NCBI GenBank assembly: GCA_023423015.1
Contig: JAFAGE010000236.1
Span: 1 to 22,965, forward strand
Direction: 5' to 3'
Source: Bacteroidota bacterium
Lineage (GTDB): Bacteria; Bacteroidota; Bacteroidia; Chitinophagales; Chitinophagaceae
DNA length: 22,965 nucleotides
The position numbers were made by a program, and so were the translations under genes. The notes beneath the pieces are model-generated. The model was not told the DNA's origin. It saw nothing but the letters and a program-made list of their open reading frames with translations, and ran no database searches. Every line of letters starts with the position of its first letter. Position 1 is the first letter of the stretch. Below, one piece after another: positions 1-7,784 of the stretch.

Positions 1-1606
1 CTATATAACCATTTGAGAAAAACCAGCTGTTCCAGAACCAGTTAAGATTTTGACGGGCTCCCGAGTTGAAGGTGGTAAACATATCCCAGGGTGTGGGATG
101 TTTGCCTTTCCATGTATTCATAAATTCATGCAAACCTTTTTTAAAACTCTCTTTACCGAGTAGATCATACAATGCAAGGTATCCCAATGCAGGTTTACCA
201 TACATGTTGTTACCTCCTCCCACTACATTAAGGTTGCCGGCGGGTGTGATGATCGGCATGTCTTGTTCCTGCGAGAAATCTTTGGTCCAGTTGTTAACCC
301 GAAACATTTTAAACATACCCGATGCTGCAGCTTCACCCATTTCTTCAGTGTTATATAGTAATTCCAATGCAGTTGCCCATCCTTCATCCATAAACGGATA
401 GCGGCTTTCATTTATGCCCATGTAGAAAGGCATGTAGGTGTGAGCGAGTTCATGCATGGCAACGAATTTTGAGAAGCTCGTGTCTTCAAAACTTGCATCG
501 TTCACCATCATGGGGTATTCCATATCTGCGTACCCTTGCACTATTGTCGTCTTTTCGTAAGGATAAGGAACTCCGGGCAGGTTGAATGAAAGCCAACGCA
601 AAATGTCTTTGCTGAAGCGCACCATGTGATGATAGTCCTGCGCAGTGTCGTGATAGGCCGCCTGAACGGATGCCCTGCGATTTGAAGATTTATCCACCAC
701 CACACTACCTCCATCCCATGCATAGTGGTTGCTAATGGCTACTGCTACATCAGGAATATTCGAAGATGTAAACTTCCAGGTGTTAAAATCATTAGATGCC
801 GTCACCGCACCTTGTTTCATTTGTGCTGCTGTTGCTATCTTAATTACCTCGTCAGAGTTCAAAGATTGATTGAACCTGGCCGCCACTTCCGGCTGCAGTA
901 CTTCGGAGGCATTGTTGAGCGTGCCGGTTGCCCATACAGCGTAATTACGGGGAACCTCCACCTGTAGCGTGTAGTCGCTAAAATCGTTGTAGAATTCAAG
1001 AAAGTCTATAAAAGGAGATTTGTCCCAACCACGGTAGTCATCATACACTGCCACACGAGGATAAAAGTACGCGATGAAAAAAGTAGAACTGTCGATCGCT
1101 CCCTCGCGCGAACCTGGCTGATGCACGGCAAGGTTGTATCTCCACGAAACCGACATCGAAACGGAATCCTTTGCAGGCAATGGTTTTTGCAAGGTAAGAG
1201 GCATCACTGTGCCTGCATTCTTTGGAAATTTTACCGCTGTTCCATTGATTGTAATAGTGTCTATTGTAACACCCGAAGTCAGGTATTCCGGGAATGGATC
1301 GAATACTCGTGTGACAGACGGTTTGTGGATGTTCATGAACAGCTTCAGCACAATTTCCTTCAGTGTATCCGGACTGTTATTGATGTAGGTGATCTGTTCG
1401 TGACCTACAACAGTTTTCGAGGGCGGTGTTGCTTTTATATTGATGTTGTATCTGGCTGTATTCTGCCAGTAATTTTTTCCTGGCTTGCCATTGAATGAGC
1501 GTGTTCCTTTTTCATATGCCCGCTTAACATCGCGCGGAACATAAAGGTCCTGGGAGTAGCTTGATACATTTAGAAGTAACAGACCGAACAGAATGATGCG
1601 TTGCAT
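1..1606 (-). CDS. Secreted M1-family metallopeptidase (3' end outside window)
   Basis: The frame opens at an ATG whose first base is 1606 and runs off the left edge, giving about 535 residues without a stop. It begins with a signal peptide (residues 1-19, hydrophobic core FGLLLLNVSS, probable cleavage after YSQ), so the enzyme acts outside the cytoplasm. The gluzincin zinc site is complete: HELAH at 385-389 and a Glu 18 residues further on at 408 (HEXXH-X18-E). The M1 exopeptidase signature appears as GYADMEYP (358-365), equivalent to GxMEN, just before it. The N-terminal half (residues 30-230) is beta-rich, as in the M1 N-domain. This family removes N-terminal residues from peptides; substrate preference cannot be read from sequence. 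The family is well supported; only the C-terminus is missing. The MFS exporter gene lies upstream on the same strand, 185 bp away across a heptad repeat array. Confidence 0.93.
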   Translation of the reverse strand, partial: MQRIILFGLLLLNVSSYSQDLYVPRDVKRAYEKGTRSFNGKPGKNYWQNTARYNINIKATPPSKTVVGHEQITYINNSPDTLKEIVLKLFMNIHKPSVTRVFDPFPEYLTSGVTIDTITINGTAVKFPKNAGTVMPLTLQKPLPAKDSVSMSVSWRYNLAVHQPGSREGAIDSSTFFIAYFYPRVAVYDDYRGWDKSPFIDFLEFYNDFSDYTLQVEVPRNYAVWATGTLNNASEVLQPEVAARFNQSLNSDEVIKIATAAQMKQGAVTASNDFNTWKFTSSNIPDVAVAISNHYAWDGGSVVVDKSSNRRASVQAAYHDTAQDYHHMVRFSKDILRWLSFNLPGVPYPYEKTTIVQGYADMEYPMMVNDASFEDTSFSKFVAMHELAHTYMPFYMGINESRYPFMDEGWATALELLYNTEEMGEAAASGMFKMFRVNNWTKDFSQEQDMPIITPAGNLNVVGGGNNMYGKPALGYLALYDLLGKESFKKGLHEFMNTWKGKHPTPWDMFTTFNSGARQNLNWFWNSWFFSNGYI

Positions 1607-1720
1607 AAAAGTTTTGACTTGTTTTTAAAAATCCGGCTAATTGGGCGCTAATTCAAATGCAATAAAAACAATGTTCTGAGCTAAATGGCCAAATTGGGAT
1701 GAACGGCGCGCAAGCAATGC

Positions 1721-1790
1721 GCTCACCTTTCACCTTTCACCGCTCACTTCTCACCATTTAATTCTCACGGCTGACTCTACACCCCTCGCC
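1721..1790. repeat. Degenerate 7-bp tandem repeat, ten heptads
   Basis: Ten consecutive 7-bp units fill this stretch exactly, e.g. GCTCACC, TTTCACC, TTTCACC, GCTCACT, TCTCACC, and later TCTCACG, GCTGACT. The + strand is pyrimidine-rich, so on the mRNA of the minus-strand genes it reads as purine-rich GGTGAAA-like units. The array ends one base from the TGA stop of the MFS gene. Related arrays occur at 8817-8858, 19650-19698 and 22856-22965. Confidence 0.85.
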
Positions 1791-1791
1791 C

Positions 1792-2982
1792 TCAATGCTC
1801 CACCCTGCCGAATGGCCTTACGTCAGTCATTACCAGGGTAACGCAAACAAGGCCCATAATCACCAGGCTTGCAACAATTGGCATTACCTTATGTATCATC
1901 AACTCGCTGATTATTGAACCCAATGAGGCGCCAACAAAAAAGAAACAGGTACCATAAACTGCAGAAGCGGTACCTGCCATTTTACCCATCGGCTCCATTG
2001 CCAGTGCGCTGCTATTCGGTTCCACCGCCAGGTTGAGAGCCATAAGCACACAAAGAGGAATAAAAAACAATGTCATTGCAGGTGGGTCACCATAGGTGAA
2101 TGTTGCCAAAAGCAACATTATGCTTACAGCAGAGTAGACAAGCAAAAGACCGCGAATGGTACGCCTCGCACCAAAGCGCCCGGTGAGCCACGAGTTCACA
2201 TACGTAAAGCTTGCCATCAGCAAACCCATTCCCGCAAATATCCAGGCAAACCACCCTGGTTTTCCATAGATCTCACCAATAATATGTTCCGAACTCGATA
2301 CATATGAACTCAGCGCCGTGAATAAGAGTGTAGTTATTGTTGTGTACCGGATGAACACAAGGTTGGTAATTACCGTTTTCACTGACGCTGCAATATTGCT
2401 CCAGCTAAGCCGAATCCGCTGGTTCGGCGGTAGCGACTCCTTCAAACGGAGAGACCAGAAAAAAATGATAACAGCAAAAGCCGGCGGTGCAAGGAACACT
2501 GCCTGCCAGTTTGAAAAGGATAAAATAGCAATACCTAAAAATGGAGCAGCGACAGGCGTGAATAGGAAAATCGTGAAGATTAGCGACATAATCCGCGCCA
2601 TCTGATCTCCGACAAACCGGTCGCGCACGCCGGCAACAGTAATCATCAGCAACGATGAAGCACCCATACCTGCTACAAACCGAGCAGCATACATTGTGGG
2701 AAGATCAGGTGCAATCGCCGCAGCAATTCCGCCGATGATATACAGCGGGAATCCTATGCGCAGGATAGGTATACGCCCATAGCTATCTGAAAGGGTACCG
2801 AAAATGATCTGTGCAATCTGACCCATAAAAAAGAAGGTGATTATATGGGCCGTTTCTGTCGATCCTGCCTCAAGACCAAAATGACTGCGGATTTCAGCAA
2901 ATGCAGGCAACATAACATCGATTCCAAGAGCTGTGAGCGTCATCGTGCAGCCGGACAAGGCAATGAATTCAGCAGATTTCAT
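1792..2982 (-). CDS. MFS exporter, Bcr/CflA-like (DHA1) drug resistance family
   Basis: A 396-residue integral membrane protein, the usual length for 12-helix DHA1 transporters. MFS motif A is present in the loop between helices 2 and 3 (GTLSDSYGR at 62-70, followed by IPILR). Helix 1 carries the family-typical Asp22 in GIDVMLPA, and the helix 5 region FTPVAAPFLG corresponds to the motif C of drug:H+ antiporters. Bcr/CflA members export small toxic compounds such as bicyclomycin or chloramphenicol with proton antiport; the substrate here is unknown. The ATG at 2982 starts a normal N-terminus (MKSAEFIALSGCTMT) running straight into helix 1. The gene is likely monocistronic or cotranscribed with the peptidase gene behind it. 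A possible -7 box lies 17-24 bp upstream of the ATG. The family assignment is firm; the subfamily is moderate. Confidence 0.9.
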   Translation of the reverse strand: MKSAEFIALSGCTMTLTALGIDVMLPAFAEIRSHFGLEAGSTETAHIITFFFMGQIAQIIFGTLSDSYGRIPILRIGFPLYIIGGIAAAIAPDLPTMYAARFVAGMGASSLLMITVAGVRDRFVGDQMARIMSLIFTIFLFTPVAAPFLGIAILSFSNWQAVFLAPPAFAVIIFFWSLRLKESLPPNQRIRLSWSNIAASVKTVITNLVFIRYTTITTLLFTALSSYVSSSEHIIGEIYGKPGWFAWIFAGMGLLMASFTYVNSWLTGRFGARRTIRGLLLVYSAVSIMLLLATFTYGDPPAMTLFFIPLCVLMALNLAVEPNSSALAMEPMGKMAGTASAVYGTCFFFVGASLGSIISELMIHKVMPIVASLVIMGLVCVTLVMTDVRPFGRVEH

Positions 2983-2998
2983 TCAAGACAGGTATATA

Positions 2999-3006
2999 CA
3001 AACATA
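2999..3006 (-). promoter_or_regulatory. Possible -7 promoter box for the MFS gene
   Basis: On the minus strand this reads TATGTTTG, a full match to the Bacteroidota -7 consensus TAnnTTTG, 17 bp before the ATG at 2982. No clear -33 TTG/TTTG is visible at the usual 17-23 bp upstream, so the call is tentative. Confidence 0.3.
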
Positions 3007-3084
3007 ACGTTTGATATGACACCGTAGCGGGGGTTATCAGGACAATTTAAAGGCGAATTGCGACACAAATGCTGTGATATGTAT

Positions 3085-3942
3085 TTATTCTTCAAAATGT
3101 AAACGGATCCAATCTTCTAGGCTCAGCATGTTGTTGAATTGTGGGCGAAATGTTTCTGTGTTTTGTTTGAAGAGGTTTTCTTTATCCAGTTTTTTAAACA
3201 TTGCATATACCGATTTACCCAGAACAAGTCGCGCAATGAGACTGGGCAATTTTTCATACTTCACCGGTTTTTGTAATACCTGCGAGAAACGCTCAGCCAC
3301 CTGCTGTGTTGTCAACTGTTCACTGGCAACCGGTATTATCTTTCCATGGTACTTCTCCGCGCCATGAAACACCTGCGCAACCGCTTTCCCGATATCCACT
3401 ACCGATACATACTGCAACACCGTATTCTGCTCCATTGGTTGAACGAGTTTGCCCTTGTGTATTCCTTTTTTTACCTGGGGGATCAGGAAGTTTTCGAAGA
3501 ACGAAGCTGGTCTGAGGATGGTGAATGGAATACCACTGGACCGGATAAAATTTTCGATCTCGAATTTAGTTTGCAGGTGCGGTACGCCCTCATGCAAATC
3601 GACCAATATCACAGAAGAATAAACGAAATGTTTGATGCCCTCCTCTTTGGCAACCCTCGCTAATGCCAAACCCTGGTCGAGCTCGCGTTTAATGCCGTTT
3701 TCGTAAGTCTGGACACTAAATAAACCGTGTGCATCTTTCAGGTAGTTGCGATAACTATCTACAACATTGAGATCGCCTTTCACTACCTCGATGTCGAATT
3801 CTTTCAGCGATTCTGCTTTACGGCTACCTGGATTCCTGGTGAGAGCCCTTACCTGAAATCCAGCTTGTGAGAGATACATGGCAGCGGCGCTTCCCTGCCT
3901 GCCGGTTGCGCCGGTTACAAACACGATTTTTTCGGCTTCCAT
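3085..3942 (-). CDS. NmrA-like NAD(P)-binding protein (atypical SDR)
   Basis: A 285-residue protein with an N-terminal Rossmann fold. The nucleotide-binding motif is VTGATGRQG (9-17), the GxxGxxG form typical of NmrA/HSCARG-type atypical SDRs. Residues RALTRNPGS (33-41) supply the basic residues that usually contact the NADP phosphate. The middle contains HFVYSSV and FTILRPASFFENF, the standard NmrA core, and the classical YxxxK catalytic pair is not obvious. Such proteins are redox sensors or NAD(P)H-dependent reductases acting on quinones or sugars; no specific substrate can be named. The ATG at 3942 directly precedes the Rossmann strand (MEAEKIVFVTG), which makes the start secure. It is a soluble cytoplasmic protein with no signal peptide. 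A possible promoter lies at 4017-4045. Confidence 0.87.
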   Translation of the reverse strand: MEAEKIVFVTGATGRQGSAAAMYLSQAGFQVRALTRNPGSRKAESLKEFDIEVVKGDLNVVDSYRNYLKDAHGLFSVQTYENGIKRELDQGLALARVAKEEGIKHFVYSSVILVDLHEGVPHLQTKFEIENFIRSSGIPFTILRPASFFENFLIPQVKKGIHKGKLVQPMEQNTVLQYVSVVDIGKAVAQVFHGAEKYHGKIIPVASEQLTTQQVAERFSQVLQKPVKYEKLPSLIARLVLGKSVYAMFKKLDKENLFKQNTETFRPQFNNMLSLEDWIRLHFEE

Positions 3943-4016
3943 ACCGCTTGCATTTAAGGAGAAACTGCTGTTTCATCCGGGTTGCGGCAGCGCCTTACAT
4001 GGGGTAGTAGCTTCTA

Positions 4017-4045
4017 TAAAGTTAATAATTCCTGTGGCAGGCAAA
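4017..4045 (-). promoter_or_regulatory. Possible promoter for the NmrA-like gene
   Basis: On the minus strand TTTG (4042-4045) is followed after 17 bp by TAACTTTA (4017-4024), one mismatch from the Bacteroidota -33 TTTG / -7 TAnnTTTG pattern. It would give a leader of about 65 nt before the ATG at 3942. It overlaps no gene: the small gene upstream stops at 4073. Confidence 0.3.
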
Positions 4046-4072
4046 GTAACTGGCTAGTAGGTCATATTTCCA

Positions 4073-4297
4073 TCAGTACGTTTCATCTTCATTCAACTCT
4101 CTTTTTTCAAAAGGTCTGCCTTCCTCAATTCCTTCATTCGTTTTATTCCTGCGTTGCTCATCTTCCTGGTTCCGGAGATCTGCACCGCCGCCGGAATTTC
4201 CGGCTTTTTCTCCCTCTTCGCGGAAGTTGATGTGTTTGTCTTCCCTGCCAACCGATGGTGCATCGCGATGTGGATCTTTTGTGTTGTTATTCTCCAT
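4073..4297 (-). CDS. Small, highly charged hydrophilic protein of unknown function
   Basis: A 74-residue protein starting MENNNTKDPHRDAPSVG and ending ELNEDETY. It is packed with Glu, Asp, Arg, Lys and Asn, has no cysteine and no hydrophobic stretch, and is probably intrinsically disordered and cytoplasmic. The central GEKAGNSGGGAD is a flexible Gly-rich turn. I chose the internal ATG at 4297 because the 24 residues encoded upstream (from 4369) have a different, partly hydrophobic character, and because a CAGGT-TTT-ACCTG dyad (4303-4315) falls between the two starts. I do not recognise the family with certainty. The amino-acid composition is consistent over the whole frame, which argues for real coding, while overlapping plus-strand frames look random. 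It is divergent from the glycoside hydrolase gene at 4402. Confidence 0.6.
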   Translation of the reverse strand: MENNNTKDPHRDAPSVGREDKHINFREEGEKAGNSGGGADLRNQEDEQRRNKTNEGIEEGRPFEKRELNEDETY

Positions 4298-4401
4298 GTT
4301 TTCAGGTTTTACCTGTTTTGTTATTACTCTCTTTACAGTACCTGCAAAAAACACATGCCACCAATCCATCGTTCATGTGAACGTTTATGTTAACTTAAAG
4401 G
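4298..4401. promoter_or_regulatory. Divergent promoter region with two short dyads
   Basis: These 104 bp separate the small charged protein (-) from the glycoside hydrolase (+) and must hold at least the start signals of both. Two short inverted repeats are visible: CAGGT-TTT-ACCTG at 4303-4315, five bases before the minus-strand ATG, and CGTTCA-TG-TGAACG at 4370-4383, 18 bp before the plus-strand ATG. No convincing -33/-7 pair was found on either strand. Confidence 0.35.
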
Positions 4402-5805
4402 ATGCGTTCCTACATTATCATTGCTGCCATGTTCATCAACCTGGCGGCGTCGGCTCAGCGGTATGTTGAAGTAAGTAAAAACAATCCTGCGTACTTTGCC
4501 TTAAGCGATGGAACCACATATATTCCGATCGGCATAAACCTGATCAATCCAGGTGGTGGAGGTTCAAATGCCGACACTGCATTCGCGGAAATAGAAGCCT
4601 GGATGAAAAATTTATCCGAAAACCGGGGCAACTACATTCGCATATGGCTAAGCCAAAACTTCTGGGATGTTGAAACAGAAGCAGGCAAATACAACGAAGA
4701 AAAGGCCAAACGTATCGACAGGTACATTGCCCTTGCCCGCAAGTATAACCTACGCATCAAACTTACACTTGAACATTTCAGAAGCCTTACGCTTGAAGAA
4801 AATCCACAGCGATGGGCCACTAAGTTCGCATATCATAAATCGAATGGTGGTCCACTCGATAGTATTGGCCAATATCTTTCTACAAAGGCAGGCAGAGACC
4901 TGTTCTTAAATAAAGTGAAATACTACCAGGAACGATACGGCACCGACACATTGTTCTTTGGATGGGAATTGTGGAATGAAATGGATGCGGTAAAAGGTCC
5001 GGAAAACGAAATATTCTTTGAATGGAACACAACGATGCTTTCCGCAGTGAAGCAGGCTTTTCCGCAGAACCTTGTTATGCAGAGTTTAGGCAGTTTCGAC
5101 ACAGAACAGGTTCGACAACTATACGAACGAATGATGAAACTGCCCGGTAACGAAGTGGCCCAGGTGCATCGATACCTCGACCTCGGTGCAAAGCTTAAAG
5201 TGTGTAGTGGTTCGATGGACGAAATTGCTTCTTCTGCAGTGCGCGATCTGCAGGAGTTCGCACTCAAAAAACCAATCATCGTAGCTGAAACCGGTGCGGT
5301 AGAACCCAGGCATACCGGACCTTTTAAGTTATACGCCAGAGATACAGCAGGAATATTGCTGCACGACCTCCTGTTTGCTCCGTTCTTCAGTGGTGCAGCT
5401 GCCCCCGGCATGAGCTGGCATTGGGAAAGCTATGTACACAAAAACAATCTCTGGTTCCACTACCGAAGGTTTGCTGAAGCTGTGAAAGATATCGACGCTG
5501 CGAAGGAAAATTTTGTTCCCTTGTTCAAAGAAACGGATCGGTTCCGGATATACGAACTGTCCGGCAAAGAACATACGCTGTTGTGGATTCGGGATAAAGA
5601 AAGTACATGGCGAACTGAACTTGATCAAGGTATTGTTCCGTCAATTGTGGACGATGCAGAAATCAATCTACCTTTGCTAAACATTACGAAGCAGCTGGAT
5701 ATTTATGACCCATGGAATGATAAATGGTCCACGATGAAATCTGAAAATGGAACTCTCAGGTTGCCTTCGTTCCGACGATCTGTCGTGCTAAGAATAAAAC
5801 GCTAA
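4402..5805 (+). CDS. Secreted clan GH-A glycoside hydrolase (GH5-like)
   Basis: A 467-residue protein with a signal peptide (MRSYIIIAAMFINLAASAQ, cleavage near residue 19). The body is a TIM-barrel of clan GH-A. The acid/base Glu is E193 in WELWNEMD (188-195) and the nucleophile is E296 in PIIVAETGAVE (291-301), at the ends of strands 4 and 7. His256 and Tyr258 in VHRYLD fit the conserved strand 6 position, and GMSWHWESY supplies the strand 8 aromatic platform. A short C-terminal beta domain follows (about 375-467, with DIYDPWNDKW). Family GH5 or a relative acting on beta-linked polysaccharide, such as mannan or glucan, is plausible; the substrate cannot be fixed. The L,D-transpeptidase gene begins 44 bp downstream and is probably cotranscribed, so a role at the cell wall or surface is also possible. 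Confidence 0.85.
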   Translation: MRSYIIIAAMFINLAASAQRYVEVSKNNPAYFALSDGTTYIPIGINLINPGGGGSNADTAFAEIEAWMKNLSENRGNYIRIWLSQNFWDVETEAGKYNEEKAKRIDRYIALARKYNLRIKLTLEHFRSLTLEENPQRWATKFAYHKSNGGPLDSIGQYLSTKAGRDLFLNKVKYYQERYGTDTLFFGWELWNEMDAVKGPENEIFFEWNTTMLSAVKQAFPQNLVMQSLGSFDTEQVRQLYERMMKLPGNEVAQVHRYLDLGAKLKVCSGSMDEIASSAVRDLQEFALKKPIIVAETGAVEPRHTGPFKLYARDTAGILLHDLLFAPFFSGAAAPGMSWHWESYVHKNNLWFHYRRFAEAVKDIDAAKENFVPLFKETDRFRIYELSGKEHTLLWIRDKESTWRTELDQGIVPSIVDDAEINLPLLNITKQLDIYDPWNDKWSTMKSENGTLRLPSFRRSVVLRIKR

Positions 5806-5849
5806 AATATTCGTTACCATTGGCCAAACACCAACCAGGTTCCACTGTT

Positions 5850-7475
5850 ATGCTCAAGCGTGTCTTTATTGTCGTATTAGCTTCTTATTTCGTTGCATCG
5901 TGCCAGTCGCAGGAAGTAGAGCTCGCTATTCCTGAAACTCCCCGCGATACTACCATCACCGTAAATAACGCGTTCAACCGGCTGAAGCTCGACAGCCAGA
6001 CGGTGATGCGGTTTATAGACAGCGCAGGGATTACAGACACGGCGTATATGCTCATCAGGAACTTCTACAACAGCCGTAACTACCAATATGCCTGGTTCGA
6101 CGAAAAAGGACTTACCGAACACGCCAGCATGCTCTGGAACTTGTACCAGGATTACGATGCATATGCCGTTAATGCACCAGCGTCTGATACTCTGTTAAAG
6201 CATCATTTACAGAACTGGCTCACCGATACCACGACTGTCATCAAACCAGAAGTGGCAAGAACCGTTGAACTGAAGCTAACCAAGTTGTTTTTTGATTACG
6301 CTTTCGCGAAATATCTGGGTAACCTCAATCCGGCTGAATTGCAATGGCACATTCCACGACGAAAGGTTGATGTATCTGCATTACTCGACACGTTGGTTTC
6401 AGGGAGCAAGTATGATGGACATGATTGGGAACCCCTCCATCCACAATACCGCCTGCTTAGAGAGAAGTTGGTTTTTTATTCAAAAATGGCGGAAAAGGGA
6501 AAATGGGACTCGATTTCGCTGGGTGCGCGCAAAAAACTTGAGGTAGGCGATAATGACAGCATTATCGTGAATGTGAAAACAAAGTTGAAGCTACTTGGAT
6601 TATTTCCTTCCGATGACAGTTCCGCTGTATTTACGAAAGAGCTCAAAGATTCTTTAATACAATTCCAGCAGCAATTTGGACTTACGGCGAACGGTGTGAT
6701 CGGGCCCGCCACAATCGCGCAGTTGAATGTTCCCTTCCGGCAACGAATTCAACAAATCATGATCAATATGGAGCGTATGCGTTGGTTGCCGCGCCAACCG
6801 CAAGGCGCATGGATTCTTGCTAACATTCCGTCGTTCAGACTACAGGTATTCGAAGGCGACAGCATTGCTTTACGCATGAACATAATTGTGGGCACATCTG
6901 CTACCAAAACAGTAATCTTCAGCGACGAATTGAAATATGTGGTATTCAGTCCCTATTGGAATGTGCCTGCCAGCATTGTGCGTAACGAGATCTTACCCGA
7001 ATTGAGAAAGAATCCCAACTACCTGGCCAGGTCGCGTATGGAAAAGACCGGCATGAGTAATGGGTTACCAGTGATCCGCCAGCTTCCGGGAGCCAGCAAT
7101 GCGCTTGGTGAAGTGAAATTTTTGTTCCCCAACAACTACAACATCTACCTGCATGATACACCCACCAAATCGTACTTTAAGGAAACCAACCGGGCATTCA
7201 GCCATGGTTGTATTCGCATAAGCGATCCGTTTGCATTGGCACAATTCCTATTGCGCAACGATACAACATGGACAGATAAAAAGATTCGTGCGGCTATGTC
7301 GGCAGGTAAGGAGAAATGGGTAACGCTGACCGGGCATGTGCCCGTTTTTATCACTTACTTCACTGCATGGGTTGATCGTGAAGGGCGCCTTCAATTCAGA
7401 AACGATGTTTATGGTCACGATAAAAGAATGGCCGACCGTTTATTTATGAAAACCACTACACTTGCCGCTAAATAG
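5850..7475 (+). CDS. L,D-transpeptidase lipoprotein, LdtD/YcbB type
   Basis: A 541-residue protein that forms 3-3 (L,D) peptidoglycan cross-links or ties proteins to stem peptides. I start at the ATG at 5850, because MLKRVFIVVLASYFVASC is a clean lipoprotein signal with the lipid-attachment Cys at 18; an upstream TTG (5820) would only add ten polar residues. Domain order matches E. coli LdtD: an alpha-helical N-terminal region (about 45-235), a peptidoglycan-binding type 1 domain (about 240-292, with FQQQFGLTANGVIGPATI), then the YkuD catalytic domain (about 305-475). The active-site signature is SHGCIRI (451-457), with His452 and nucleophile Cys454; an upstream conserved His is in NIYLHDTPTK. 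It is probably anchored in the periplasm. It follows the glycoside hydrolase by 44 bp in the same direction. Confidence 0.93.
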   Translation: MLKRVFIVVLASYFVASCQSQEVELAIPETPRDTTITVNNAFNRLKLDSQTVMRFIDSAGITDTAYMLIRNFYNSRNYQYAWFDEKGLTEHASMLWNLYQDYDAYAVNAPASDTLLKHHLQNWLTDTTTVIKPEVARTVELKLTKLFFDYAFAKYLGNLNPAELQWHIPRRKVDVSALLDTLVSGSKYDGHDWEPLHPQYRLLREKLVFYSKMAEKGKWDSISLGARKKLEVGDNDSIIVNVKTKLKLLGLFPSDDSSAVFTKELKDSLIQFQQQFGLTANGVIGPATIAQLNVPFRQRIQQIMINMERMRWLPRQPQGAWILANIPSFRLQVFEGDSIALRMNIIVGTSATKTVIFSDELKYVVFSPYWNVPASIVRNEILPELRKNPNYLARSRMEKTGMSNGLPVIRQLPGASNALGEVKFLFPNNYNIYLHDTPTKSYFKETNRAFSHGCIRISDPFALAQFLLRNDTTWTDKKIRAAMSAGKEKWVTLTGHVPVFITYFTAWVDREGRLQFRNDVYGHDKRMADRLFMKTTTLAAK

Positions 7476-7480
7476 TACTG

Positions 7481-7618
7481 TTAACGTAGCAGACGCAAGA
7501 TTCGATCGTAAGAAATGCCATAGTGAACAATTACCACGACAAGATAGATGATGGCGATGGGATAAAGAAAATTCCTGCGGCTAATATCCAATGTCAATGA
7601 AGAAAATTGGGTACGCAT
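7481..7618 (-). CDS. Candidate 45-residue single-span membrane microprotein
   Basis: A short frame on the minus strand, ATG at 7618 to TAA at 7481, encodes 45 residues. It begins MRTQFSSLTLDISRRN, continues with a hydrophobic segment (about residues 17-34, FLYPIAIIYLVVVIVHYG) and ends with a basic tail, YDRILRLLR. Arg14 and Arg15 flank the membrane span on one side and four Arg lie on the other. The stop is six bases from the end of the converging L,D-transpeptidase gene. The frame stays open for some 24 codons upstream of the ATG without another start. The pattern of a clean span with charged flanks looks coding, but no family was recognised and there is no clear ribosome binding site. A competing plus-strand frame at 7566-7700 has no start codon. 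Confidence 0.42.
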   Translation of the reverse strand: MRTQFSSLTLDISRRNFLYPIAIIYLVVVIVHYGISYDRILRLLR

Positions 7619-7784
7619 TAGTATTGATCTCTCGCAACTGACAAATGATAATGGTTTTGTGATAATTACCGTAAAAGACGGAAGAATATATCACCTTTGA
7701 ATCGGGCAAGTGGGCTCCGCCTGAATAATGTTCACAGGAATTGTAGCCGTGGCCTGCCTTCACAAAATTTCAACCCCTCCTTAT

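Noticed and set aside
4370..4383. CGTTCA-TG-TGAACG dyad as an operator
   Set aside because: Arms of six bases are expected by chance in a region this size; kept only as part of the divergent promoter description.
4154..4469. Plus-strand frames opposite the small charged protein
   Set aside because: They run into the signal peptide region of the glycoside hydrolase in another frame, and no family is seen.
7566..7700. Plus-strand open frame reading like protein (NVNEENWVRISIDLSQL...)
   Set aside because: No ATG, GTG or TTG start suits it, and the opposite strand has a complete ATG-to-stop frame over part of the same DNA; probably a shadow or at most a remnant.
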